A stretch of DNA of 64,000 nt from Flavobacteriales bacterium (GTDB lineage Bacteria; Bacteroidota; Bacteroidia; Flavobacteriales_F; PHOS-HE28). Location of the stretch: contig JADKAN010000004.1 of the NCBI GenBank assembly GCA_016719225.1, forward strand, positions 578,748 through 642,747, given 5' to 3'. How positions within the stretch are numbered: the stretch's first letter is position 1; each line of letters begins with the position of its first letter. The position numbers were made by a program, and so were the translations under genes. This document shows positions 25,869-33,491 of the stretch, in pieces. A model generated the notes under the pieces. It ran no database searches and was not told the DNA's origin. It was given only the letters and a program-made list of their open reading frames with translations.

Positions 25869-26924
25869 TCACCGGTAGGAGCTCTTCTCATCAACGCCCT
25901 CCACCATGTCAATATAACTGTTGTACCGGCTGGCTGCAAGATCGCCCTTTTCCACCGCTTCCAGAACAGCGCAGCCCGGCTCCTTCATGTGCTTGCAATT
26001 CCCGAAGCGGCATGCACTCTTCAACGCAAGGAATTCAGGGAACTGGTCCACGATCTCCGCTTGCGTCATGTCGACCAGGCCGAAGCCTTTTACGCCCGGC
26101 GTATCGATGATGAATGTGGGGGGGGAGTTGCCAGTTGTTAGTTGTCGGCTGTCAGGCGCACTCCGCCCGGCCTCCGCAGGTTTGTCGCCGCTCAATGCAG
26201 CCTGCCCTGGGAACTGAGAACCGGGAACTGACAACTGTAATTCAAACATCTCCGCTGCCGTGGTGGTATGCTGGCCCTTGTCCGTGGAAGCACTGATCTC
26301 CCATGTGTGCAGGTCCAAGGCTGGATCGATGGCATTCACCAACGTGCTCTTGCCAACACCGCTGTGCCCCACCAAAAGCGAGACGTTGCCTTTGAGCAGC
26401 TCTTTCACCTCCTCCATTCCCACATTCTTCAACGCGGATGTGATCAGCGTGCGGTAGCCGGCGGCTTGGTATACGTCCTCGTATTCCGCCAAGAGACCGA
26501 GTTCATCATCCTCATAATCGTCCACCTTGTTGAAGATGATGATCGGCGGAATGCGATATGCTTCCGCCGTCACCAGCACCCTGTCGATGAATCCATAGGA
26601 AGTGCGGGGCCGGGCCAAGGTCACCAGCACCAAGCACTGGTCCATGTTGCTCGCGATAACGTGCTTGTGGTGCGAGAGATTCACGGACTTCCGCACTAAA
26701 TAGTTGCGTCTGTCGTGCAGTTCGGTTATCGCACCGATGATCTCGTTGCCGACTTTTTCCGCTGCCGGCTTGAATTCCACGATATCCCCTACGGCCAACG
26801 GATTGGTGCTACTGAACCCCTTGATGCGCAGCTTTCCTTTTGCGACGCAGGTGTGCAGCACGCCGTCCTCACCGCGCACGATGTAGCGGCTGCCATTGGA
26901 ACGCATGAGAAGGCCGGTGGACAT
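25869..26924 (-). CDS. rsgA: Ribosome small-subunit-dependent GTPase RsgA with a 40-residue in-frame insertion
   Basis: RsgA is the circularly permuted GTPase that checks late 30S maturation. Visible parts are an N-terminal OB fold (YIVRGEDGVLHTCVAKG, VGDIVEFKP), G4 IIIFNKVDDYE, G1 LLVGHSGVGKSTLVN, G2 region KGQHTTTAAEMFEL, G3 FIIDTPGVKGFG, and the C-terminal zinc knuckle CRFGNCKHMKEPGC. Between EMFEL and FIIDTPG, where relatives have about five residues, there are about 40 extra low-complexity residues (SQFPGQAALSGDKPAEAGRS) encoded by a repeat-like DNA element. The total of 351 residues exceeds the usual 300-320 accordingly. I chose the ATG at 26924; 26906 (MRSNGSRYIV) is an alternative. 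Confidence 0.95.
   Translation of the reverse strand: MSTGLLMRSNGSRYIVRGEDGVLHTCVAKGKLRIKGFSSTNPLAVGDIVEFKPAAEKVGNEIIGAITELHDRRNYLVRKSVNLSHHKHVIASNMDQCLVLVTLARPRTSYGFIDRVLVTAEAYRIPPIIIFNKVDDYEDDELGLLAEYEDVYQAAGYRTLITSALKNVGMEEVKELLKGNVSLLVGHSGVGKSTLVNAIDPALDLHTWEISASTDKGQHTTTAAEMFELQLSVPGSQFPGQAALSGDKPAEAGRSAPDSRQLTTGNSPPTFIIDTPGVKGFGLVDMTQAEIVDQFPEFLALKSACRFGNCKHMKEPGCAVLEAVEKGDLAASRYNSYIDMVEGVDEKSSYR
26120..26239. repeat. Repeat element with inverted ends inserted in frame in rsgA
   Basis: Minus-strand reading begins CAGTTGTCAGTTCCCGGTTC and ends with CGACAACTAACAACTGGCAA before CTCCCC. The ends are built from AACTG/CAGTT words in opposite orientation, so they can pair over a GC-rich centre. 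The last end shares the 13-base word ACAACTAACAACT with 32074-32107. The length is a multiple of three and adds no stop to rsgA. Confidence 0.65.
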
Positions 26925-27033
26925 TGTTCTATCGCCGATGTGATCTTGCGTGATGAGCGGCAAAGATCGCTTGAATTGAAGGAGTGATCATGAGGGTAAT
27001 AGGCCGTAGCTGTAGCAGTCCTATGCCAGGCGC

Positions 27034-28533
27034 TTACCGACGGCTCTCTCCAGCAGTGAATTTCGCAGGGGTGAACAGCAGGATCGCCAGTGTGATCAGG
27101 CCGATCACCACCATGCCCGTGTACACGTTCCGCGTCGCATCGAAGAAGGCCTCCCGCAGATAAAGGCTCACGGCCGAAGCCGGACCATGATGTTGAAGTG
27201 TCTCCATCACTTTGTCCACAGACGGCAGGGCTGAACGCAGGCCGGCTGGTGCATGCTGCATTTGCTCAGAGAGCCGCGAGTTGAAAACGGCAGCGAAGAT
27301 GGCCGCGCCAAGGGTTTGACCGAAATAGCGGGAGAACATATTGGTGCCGGTCACCACGCCGCGCTGTCCCCATTCCACGGTGGATTGAACGCCGATCAAT
27401 AGCGGAGTGGCGATCAGGCCGAAGCCAGCGCCCAGCGTCATTTGTATCGCGACCAAGCTCCACACCGGCCCAGGAAAAGGCAGGAACAAAAAGGCGGAAG
27501 CACCGATGAGTGCCAGAATGATCCCGCAGAGCGCCGTGTTCCGGAAGCCGACGCGCAAATAGAGTTTCCCTGCAAGCCCGGAAGCCAAAGGCCAAGTGAT
27601 GCTCATGCTCGCCAGAATGAATCCCGCCGCGATGGCGCCCACACCGGTGACTGACTGCGCAAAGATCGGCAGGAACATATTGGGACCCATCGTGAGCGTC
27701 CCCATGCTGATGGTCGCCAAGTTGGCGCCGACAAGCACCCTTCGGCTCCACACCCAACGCGGTAGAATGGGTTCCTCCGCACGTCGCTCGATCCGCATGG
27801 TCACGAACACCAACAGAATGGACATAAAAACGAAGCTCAAGGTGGTGAAGGAGAGCCAAGGCCAGCCCACGCCACCTTGGAGCAGGCCGAACATGATAAC
27901 CGTGCCGGTAACCAGCATGGCCCCAGCACCGAGCCAATCCACTTTATGCCGTTTGGTAAACTTGGTCTCCTGCAGGAAGTGGGCGATCAGCGCGATCGAA
28001 CCCAGCCCGATGGGAATGTTGATCAGGAAGATCCAGCGCCACGAGGCATATTCCGCTAAAGCACCGCCGATCGCAGGCCCCAGGATCGCGGACATGCCCC
28101 AAACGCTCGACAACCAACCTTGGATCTTCGCGCGCTCCTTGATCGTGTAGATATCGCCAGCGATGGTGTTCACCGTTGCCATGATCGAACCCGCGCCCAT
28201 CGCTTGAAGGCCCCGGAAGGCGATCAAGGATTGCATATTCCAAGCAGAAGCACACGCCGCCGAACCCATCAGGAAAATGGAGACACCGAAGATCAGGATA
28301 GGCTTACGCCCGAAGATGTCGGCCAGCTTGCCATAGATGGGAATGGTGATCGTCTGGACCAAGAGATAGATGGAGAACAGCCAACTGAATAATGAGAAGC
28401 CACCTAAATCGGCCACGATCTGGGGGATGGCCGTGGCCACGATGGTATTGTCCATCGCCGCCAGCGCCATGGTGAGCATCAGCGCGGCCAGGATCCAATT
28501 CCTGTGTAACTCCTTAACCGGACGTTCTTCCAT
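27034..28533 (-). CDS. MFS drug exporter, DHA2 (EmrB/QacA, 14-TM) family
   Basis: A 499-residue proton-driven exporter of the DHA2 family. About 14 hydrophobic segments are visible. Motif A appears as YGKLADIFGRKPILI between helices 2 and 3, motif D1-like MDNTIVATAIPQIVADLGG follows helix 1, and the antiporter motif C lies around WGMSAILGPAIGGALAEYASW in helix 5. Relatives expel dyes, antiseptics, bile salts or antibiotics. The gene stands alone; no TetR-type regulator or membrane-fusion partner is adjacent, so its substrate cannot be inferred. Confidence 0.93.
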   Translation of the reverse strand: MEERPVKELHRNWILAALMLTMALAAMDNTIVATAIPQIVADLGGFSLFSWLFSIYLLVQTITIPIYGKLADIFGRKPILIFGVSIFLMGSAACASAWNMQSLIAFRGLQAMGAGSIMATVNTIAGDIYTIKERAKIQGWLSSVWGMSAILGPAIGGALAEYASWRWIFLINIPIGLGSIALIAHFLQETKFTKRHKVDWLGAGAMLVTGTVIMFGLLQGGVGWPWLSFTTLSFVFMSILLVFVTMRIERRAEEPILPRWVWSRRVLVGANLATISMGTLTMGPNMFLPIFAQSVTGVGAIAAGFILASMSITWPLASGLAGKLYLRVGFRNTALCGIILALIGASAFLFLPFPGPVWSLVAIQMTLGAGFGLIATPLLIGVQSTVEWGQRGVVTGTNMFSRYFGQTLGAAIFAAVFNSRLSEQMQHAPAGLRSALPSVDKVMETLQHHGPASAVSLYLREAFFDATRNVYTGMVVIGLITLAILLFTPAKFTAGESRR

Positions 28534-28867
28534 GGGATATACTTCGCCAGACTGCGCATAACGTACCTACGCTCGGTTCTGCCGAGCGCTTGCCGCCAGA
28601 CAACGGAGCACATTCAATTAGCGCGGACAAAGATCGGGAAGAAGAGCAACCTTAACCTCTGATGGACACTGCCGCGAAGATGCTCAAGGCCAAACAATCG
28701 CAACATGGCTGAGCAGCGCAGCGCCTTCCCCAGGAACGAATGTCATTCCGGGCTTGACAGGGTCCCGGGATGCATCCGTGGGCGCAAATGGCGCGCCCGT
28801 GATCATCCGGACACCAGTGATCGTCTGATCAACGATCGTCGACAGCACATCCCTACCTTTATCCAAC
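28534..28867. other. Divergent intergenic region with a palindromic element and a possible promoter
   Basis: 334 bases between the MFS gene and the divergent alkyltransferase gene. It holds a hairpin-forming element at 28744-28772 (separate entry) and, at 28854-28861, TACCTTTA, one base from the TAnnTTTG box and six bases before the ATG at 28868. I see no convincing gene; a short minus-strand frame at 28684-28887 has no recognisable content. Confidence 0.45.
28744..28772. repeat. Imperfect inverted repeat, CATTCCGGG ... CCCGGGATG
   Basis: CATTCCGGG and CCCGGGATG pair (one T-G wobble) around an 11-nt loop containing CTTGACAGGG. The word TCATTCCGGGCTTGAC is of a type dispersed as palindromic repeats in several bacterial genomes (from memory). 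There is no T tract, so it is not a standard terminator. Confidence 0.5.
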
Positions 28868-29404
28868 ATGCCTGACATCCTGATCAACTACTTCAAAACT
28901 CCCGTTGGAGAGATGATCCTTGGGTCATTCGAGGAACAACTCTGCCTCGCCGATTGGCGATACCGCAGCATGCGGACCACGATCGACAAGCGCATTCGAA
29001 AAGGCTTGAATGCCGAGTACAAGGAGGGCGGTACCGATGTGATCGAACTAGCTAGGATGCAGCTCAGCGAATACTTCGCAGGGGAACGTACCTCGTTCGA
29101 TGTGCCGCTACATATGGTGGGAACGGATTTCCAAAAGCGCGTGTGGAAGGCGCTCATCGATGTTCCGCATGGTACAACTTCCACCTATGCCGCATTGACC
29201 GAAGTGGTAGCCGAGAAGACGGCGATACGCGCGGTAGCTGGTGCGAATGGCGCGAATGCCATCTCGATCATCATTCCCTGCCACCGCATAATTGGTAGCA
29301 CTGGCGAACTGGTGGGTTACGCAGGTGGGCTGTCCGCGAAGAAGAAGTTGTTGCAGTTGGAAGGCGTGCTGGTTGGAGAGCCGGAGTTGTTCCCGACAGA
29401 CTGA
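28868..29404 (+). CDS. ogt: Methylated-DNA--protein-cysteine methyltransferase
   Basis: A 178-residue suicidal DNA repair protein that transfers alkyl groups from O6-alkylguanine to its own cysteine. The acceptor site is IIIPCHRIIGSTGELVGYAGG, with the PCHR motif and the following GYAGGL loop. The helix-turn-helix part reads FQKRVWKALIDVPHGTTSTYAALTE. The N-terminal ribonuclease-H-like domain (INYFKTPVGEMILGSFEEQL) is complete, so this is an Ogt/Ada-C-type protein. The symbol is by family; ogt and ada C-terminal forms cannot be told apart here. It is divergent from the MFS gene. Confidence 0.93.
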   Translation: MPDILINYFKTPVGEMILGSFEEQLCLADWRYRSMRTTIDKRIRKGLNAEYKEGGTDVIELARMQLSEYFAGERTSFDVPLHMVGTDFQKRVWKALIDVPHGTTSTYAALTEVVAEKTAIRAVAGANGANAISIIIPCHRIIGSTGELVGYAGGLSAKKKLLQLEGVLVGEPELFPTD

Positions 29405-29603
29405 GTGTCGGTCTCAAAACTCGCGCGAGCATCCGTGCCCGTGAACAAAGCCGCCGTCGTCCATGGCACGGGAGGACGGCCGACTGCCAGAGGTGCTGAA
29501 GGACCTGACTCCAGCGCCATGGCCCAGAGGTCCACATAAGCGTTTATCTTTCTTTCACTGCCATCAATGTTCCATCACACAGTGTTCGTCCGACCTTTGT
29601 GCC

Positions 29604-30512
29604 ATGTCCATCTCCGTGCGCAACATCACCAAGCAGTTCGGCTCCCAAAAAGCGCTCGATGGTATTTCCTTCGAGATCGGCGGGAGCGAGGTCGTAGGCT
29701 TCCTTGGCCCGAACGGTGCGGGTAAGAGCACGATGATGAAGATACTCACCTGCTTTTTGCCACCCACCAGCGGCGATGCCAGTGTGTGCGGCTTCGACAT
29801 CCGCGAGGCCAGCATGGACGTGCGCCGTAACGTGGGTTACCTGCCCGAGCACAACCCGTTGTACACGGACCTCTATGTGCGGGAATACTTGGAGTTCGTT
29901 GCCGGGCTGCACAAAATGAAGAACGTTTCCGCCCGTGTGAAGGAGATGATCGGCATGGTGGGACTGGAACGCGAGCAGCACAAGCAGATCGGTGCACTGA
30001 GCAAAGGCTACCGCCAGCGTGTGGGCTTGGCACAGGCCATGATCCACGATCCCAAGGTGCTCATCCTCGATGAACCTACCAGCGGATTGGACCCCAACCA
30101 GCTGGAGGAGATCCGGGGCCTGATCAAACACATCGGGGAAGCACGCACGGTGATGCTGAGCACGCACATCATGCAAGAGGTGGAGGCCATCTGTAGCCGC
30201 GTCATCATCATAGACAAGGGCCGCATTGTTGCGGACGATAATGCTAAGCACCTCCGCGGGATGGGCGATAAGCGGCAAGCTATCCTCGTGGAGTTCGACG
30301 GAACGACCACCGGGGAGGAACTGCTCGCCTTACCTGGTGTGGAAGCTGTGGATCGTGGCAGCGGAAATACATGGACCATTACCTTCCCAGAGGATCAAGA
30401 TATCAGGCCCGCCGTTTTCCAGTTCGCGGTGGACAAGGGACTGAAAGTACTTACCCTTCAACGCTCTGAACGGGACTTGGAGGATGTGTTCAAGGAGCTT
30501 ACACGCAGGTAG
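29604..30512 (+). CDS. gldA: ABC transporter ATP-binding protein, GldA-like (gliding-associated)
   Basis: A 302-residue ABC ATPase. Walker A is GFLGPNGAGKSTMMK, the signature is GALSKGYRQRVGLAQAM, Walker B is VLILDEPTSGLDPNQLEEI and the H-loop is MLSTHIMQEVEAI. A C-terminal regulatory tail (residues about 220-302) with QAILVEFDGTTTGEELLALPG and RSERDLEDVFKELTRR matches the GldA subfamily, in which it works with the permease GldFG in Bacteroidota gliding. No gldF/gldG is adjacent, which is common. I chose the ATG at 29604 over an unconserved upstream extension; GACCTTTG ends four bases before it. A general multidrug or lipid exporter ATPase is the alternative. Confidence 0.82.
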   Translation: MSISVRNITKQFGSQKALDGISFEIGGSEVVGFLGPNGAGKSTMMKILTCFLPPTSGDASVCGFDIREASMDVRRNVGYLPEHNPLYTDLYVREYLEFVAGLHKMKNVSARVKEMIGMVGLEREQHKQIGALSKGYRQRVGLAQAMIHDPKVLILDEPTSGLDPNQLEEIRGLIKHIGEARTVMLSTHIMQEVEAICSRVIIIDKGRIVADDNAKHLRGMGDKRQAILVEFDGTTTGEELLALPGVEAVDRGSGNTWTITFPEDQDIRPAVFQFAVDKGLKVLTLQRSERDLEDVFKELTRR

Positions 30513-30658
30513 CGTTCACGGGATCTCGGTGGTTGCTGCCTAGTGTTCCATGTTTGCTGCCGTGCAAAGGTGTTTGTTGGAAAATTCATCCGGGCAAAAC
30601 CTTTCCTTTGCGCCCTTCCTCGCCTTTCGACCACAACCATCCTCTTTAACCGTAGCGC

Positions 30659-31921
30659 ATGCCATACCTCTTCACCTCCGAAAGCGTAAGCGAAGGACAT
30701 CCTGACAAGGTCGCCGATCAGATCAGTGATGCCCTCATCGATCACTTCCTCGCTTTCGACCCCGAAAGCAAAGTGGCCTGCGAAACATTGGTGACCACCG
30801 GGCAGGTGATACTTGCCGGCGAGGTGAAGAGCAACGCATACCTGGACGTGCAGCAGATCGCTAGGGAAGTGATCCGCCGCATCGGCTACACGCGCAGCGA
30901 GTACATGTTCGAAGCCGATTCCTGCGGGGTGCTCAGCGCCATTCACGAGCAAAGCCCCGACATCAACCAAGGTGTGATGCGCAAGAAGCCCGAGGACCAG
31001 GGCGCGGGCGACCAGGGCATGATGTTCGGTTACGCCTGCCGCGACACGGATTCCTACATGCCGCTTGCGTTGGACCTGAGCCATCGGTTGCTGCAGGAGC
31101 TCGCCGCGATCCGCCGCGAGAAGAATTCCAAAATGCCCTACCTGCGTCCTGACGCGAAAAGCCAAGTGACCATCGAGTACGGGGATGACCACACTCCTTT
31201 GCGCATCGACGCCATCGTGATCAGTACCCAGCACGATGATTTTGATACCGAGCCGAAGATGTTGGCGAAGATCAAGAAGGATGTGCTGGAGATCCTTATC
31301 CCCCGCGTAAAGAAGCAGCTCTCCAAGCGGGTCCAAGCCCTCTTCAACGACAAGATCCAATACCACATCAACCCCACCGGCAAGTTCGTTATCGGCGGAC
31401 CGCACGGCGATACCGGCCTCACCGGCCGTAAGATCATCGTTGATACTTACGGAGGCAAGGGTGCGCACGGCGGTGGTGCCTTCAGCGGGAAGGATCCGAG
31501 CAAGGTGGACCGCAGCGCTGCCTATGCAGCACGGCACGTGGCCAAGAATTTGGTCGCAGCCGGTGTTTGCGACGAAGTACTGGTGCAGGTTGCCTATGCC
31601 ATCGGCGTGGCCAAGCCCGTTGGCTTTTACGTGAACACCTATGGGACCGCTAAAGTGAAGATGAACGATGGCAAGATCGCAAACATCTTGACGGGCATGA
31701 AGGAGCTGGACATGCGTCCGTACTTCATCGAGCAGCGCTTCAACCTGCGCACGCCTATTTACAGCGAGACCGCCGCATACGGACACATGGGCCGCACGCC
31801 ACGCACCGTGACCAAGAAGTTCGATAACGCAGGTAAGCAGGTCACGGTGAAGGTGAAGCTCTTCCCTTGGGAGGAATTGGATGCCGTGCCGTCCTTGAAG
31901 AAGGCTTTCGGGATCAACTAG
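30659..31921 (+). CDS. metK: S-adenosylmethionine synthetase MetK
   Basis: MetK makes S-adenosylmethionine from ATP and methionine. The 420-residue protein begins MPYLFTSESVSEGHPDKVADQ with the ATP-binding SEGHPDK motif. Further hallmarks are the GAGDQGMMFGYA loop, the GGPHGDTGLTGRKIIVDTYG P-loop-like motif and GGGAFSGKDPSKVDRSAAYAAR. The length suits the slightly longer Bacteroidota form. No SAM riboswitch fold is evident in the roughly 145 nt upstream; TTCCTTTG at 30603-30610 resembles a -7 box but its spacing to TTTG at 30573 is too long to trust. It is monocistronic in appearance, with a repeat and the rplU promoter downstream. Confidence 0.97.
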   Translation: MPYLFTSESVSEGHPDKVADQISDALIDHFLAFDPESKVACETLVTTGQVILAGEVKSNAYLDVQQIAREVIRRIGYTRSEYMFEADSCGVLSAIHEQSPDINQGVMRKKPEDQGAGDQGMMFGYACRDTDSYMPLALDLSHRLLQELAAIRREKNSKMPYLRPDAKSQVTIEYGDDHTPLRIDAIVISTQHDDFDTEPKMLAKIKKDVLEILIPRVKKQLSKRVQALFNDKIQYHINPTGKFVIGGPHGDTGLTGRKIIVDTYGGKGAHGGGAFSGKDPSKVDRSAAYAARHVAKNLVAAGVCDEVLVQVAYAIGVAKPVGFYVNTYGTAKVKMNDGKIANILTGMKELDMRPYFIEQRFNLRTPIYSETAAYGHMGRTPRTVTKKFDNAGKQVTVKVKLFPWEELDAVPSLKKAFGIN

Positions 31922-32073
31922 TTGTCATACTGCTAGCCCCTTCAGTATTCGTGGCAGGTACGAAGGCGTTCCGAGCGATCACGCGATCACTTTCCACCTT
32001 TAACCTTCCATCAAACCCGCTGTGGCTCCGGAGGTGAGTGTCGGAACCGGGGTTCGAAAGTGCACGGAACTCC

Positions 32074-32107
32074 CTGACAACTAACAACTCACCACTAACA
32101 ACTGACC
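32074..32107. repeat. AACTAACAACT-type repeat upstream of the rplU promoter
   Basis: CTGACAACTAACAACTCACC followed by ACTAACAACTGACC: near-tandem copies of an ACTAACAACT word. It shares ACAACTAACAACT with the element inside rsgA (26120-26239). It ends seven bases before the rplU -33 box. Confidence 0.65.
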
Positions 32108-32113
32108 AAGTTG

Positions 32114-32144
32114 TTTGTCGGATCATAAAGAAGCACTACTTTCG
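32114..32144 (+). promoter_or_regulatory. Promoter for rplU-rpmA (TTTG, 19 nt, TACTTTCG)
   Basis: TTTG at 32114-32117 and TACTTTCG at 32137-32144 match the Bacteroidota -33/-7 consensus with one mismatch and 19-nt spacing. AGGA at 32157-32160 lies three bases before the rplU ATG and may serve as a ribosome-binding site. Confidence 0.65.
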
Positions 32145-32163
32145 CACCCCATTTTCAGGAACC

Positions 32164-32685
32164 ATGTACGCCATTGTAGAGATCGCCGGGCAGCAATTCA
32201 AGGTGCAAGCCCCCCAAAAACTGAAAGTCCACCGGCTTGAGCTGGAGGAAGGCAAACACGTGGAGCTCGGCAACGTGCTGCTCGTAAGCCATGATGGCAA
32301 GACCAGCATTGGTACGCCCATGGTGGACGGTGCCCGCATCGCTGCGAAGGTGCTGGTGCACAGCAAAGGTGATAAGGTCCTGATCGGCAAGAAGAAACGT
32401 CGCAAAGGCTACCAGAAGGTGAACGGCCATCGCCAATACCTCACCGAGCTTTGGATCGAAGCGATCCTGGCGAAAGGCGAGAAGTTCGATGCCAGCAAGA
32501 GCACGGCTCCTGCGGTCGTCCCTTACGCTCCTGCGGTTAAGAAGACCCGTGCAACGGTGGAAGCCGCTCCGGTTAAGAAAGCCCCGGCCAAAAAGGCACC
32601 GGCAAAGAAAGTGGCCGCCAAAAAGGCTCCTGCCAAGAAGGCGGCGGCAAAGAAGGCAGCTCCTAAAAAGGACGATAAGAAATAA
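32164..32685 (+). CDS. rplU: Ribosomal protein bL21 with lysine/alanine-rich C-terminal tail
   Basis: bL21 binds 23S rRNA in the large subunit. Residues 1-103 are the complete standard protein (MYAIVEIAGQQFKVQAPQKL, KVLIGKKKRRKGYQKVNGHRQ). A tail of about 70 residues follows, mostly repeats of KKAPAK and KKAAAK, resembling histone H1/HU-like basic tails. Many Bacteroidota L21 proteins have C-terminal extensions, some with a helix-hairpin-helix domain; here that domain is on L27 instead. The start at 32164 removes an in-frame upstream extension that runs through the promoter and repeat. rpmA follows after 36 nt. Confidence 0.95.
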   Translation: MYAIVEIAGQQFKVQAPQKLKVHRLELEEGKHVELGNVLLVSHDGKTSIGTPMVDGARIAAKVLVHSKGDKVLIGKKKRRKGYQKVNGHRQYLTELWIEAILAKGEKFDASKSTAPAVVPYAPAVKKTRATVEAAPVKKAPAKKAPAKKVAAKKAPAKKAAAKKAAPKKDDKK

Positions 32686-32721
32686 GTGTCACCAGGTTCA
32701 TCCTGATAGACCCCCCAAGCC

Positions 32722-33321
32722 ATGGCACACAAGAAAGGAGCAGGTAGTACGCAGAACGGTCGCGAGTCCCACTCGAAGCGCCTCGGCGTTAAAATTTACG
32801 GGGGCAGTGTCGCCGTAGCAGGAAACATCATCGTACGCCAACGCGGCACCCACCACCATGCGGGCCGTAACGTTGGTGTAGGTGTGGACCACACTCTATA
32901 CGCACTTACGAGCGGTATCGTGGAATTCCGTCGCAAGCGCGACAACAAGAGCTACGTGAGCGTGTTGCCCGAAGGCATGGCCACCACGTTCCGCGGCCAA
33001 GGCGTGAAAGGACAGATGGCCGCAGCGGCTCCTGCGCCAAAGGCTGCAGCCAAAGCCGCTAAGGCAACAAAGGCCGACGACCTGAAGAAGGTGGAAGGCA
33101 TCGGCCCGAAGATCGCCGAGCTCTTCAATGAAGCTGGTATCAACAGCTTCGCTGAACTTGCAGCTACTTCCGTGGATAAGCTGAAGGGCATCCTCGAAGC
33201 CGCAGGGTCGCATTTCGCATCGCACGATCCCGGCACGTGGCCCAAGCAGGCCGAACTCGCTGCCGCAGGCAAGTGGGACGAGCTGAAGACGTGGCAGGAT
33301 GAGCTGAACGGCGGCAAGTAA
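32722..33321 (+). CDS. rpmA: Ribosomal protein bL27 fused to a helix-hairpin-helix domain
   Basis: bL27 sits at the peptidyl-transferase centre. Residues 1-85 are the standard protein (MAHKKGAGSTQNGRESHSKR, IIVRQRGTHHHAGRNVGVG); the second residue is Ala and there is no Firmicutes-type cleaved leader. Normal L27 ends there, but this one continues with an Ala/Lys linker (PAPKAAAKAAKATKA, about residues 100-116) and an 80-residue domain: DDLKKVEGIGPKIAELFNEA (helix-hairpin-helix), FAELAATSVDKLKGILEAAG and GKWDELKTWQDELNGGK. From memory that domain more usually ends Bacteroidota L21. The frame is open throughout and ends just before a terminator, so the fusion is genuine in this sequence. Confidence 0.93.
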   Translation: MAHKKGAGSTQNGRESHSKRLGVKIYGGSVAVAGNIIVRQRGTHHHAGRNVGVGVDHTLYALTSGIVEFRRKRDNKSYVSVLPEGMATTFRGQGVKGQMAAAAPAPKAAAKAAKATKADDLKKVEGIGPKIAELFNEAGINSFAELAATSVDKLKGILEAAGSHFASHDPGTWPKQAELAAAGKWDELKTWQDELNGGK

Positions 33322-33346
33322 GCCGTCGCACCAAATAGAATTCAAA

Positions 33347-33375
33347 GCCCCCGGATCTTCCGGGGGCTTTTTTTT
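33347..33375 (+). terminator. Rho-independent terminator after rpmA
   Basis: A perfect 9-bp stem GCCCCCGGA / TCCGGGGGC with a 3-nt loop (33347-33367), followed by eight T (33368-33375). It lies 25 nt after the rpmA stop. Confidence 0.96.
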
Positions 33376-33491
33376 GGCATTACTTCTCACCGCGTTAGCA
33401 GTCGGAACACAGCATCACTCCTTTACATAAGGTTCTGTGGAACAAAGCTCTTTCGTTTTTCACGGGTGCGTCCGGACCCTCCGCGCGATTT

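Noticed and set aside
28684..28887. Short minus-strand frame of 67 codons
   Set aside because: Overlaps a palindromic element and the start of the alkyltransferase gene; no recognisable content or promoter.
30513..30658. Possible SAM riboswitch upstream of metK
   Set aside because: The 146-nt gap lacks the paired helices of known SAM riboswitches; no terminator-like stem is seen.
30458..31786. 442-codon minus-strand frame over metK
   Set aside because: Entirely antisense to metK, low-complexity His/Val-rich translation, no family motifs.
32046..32062. GGTTCGAAA, resembling a tRNA T-loop
   Set aside because: No acceptor stem, anticodon arm or discriminator end surrounds it.
32038..32163. 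Upstream extension of rplU
   Set aside because: The extension runs through the promoter boxes and the AACTAACAACT repeat; the standard L21 start is at 32164.
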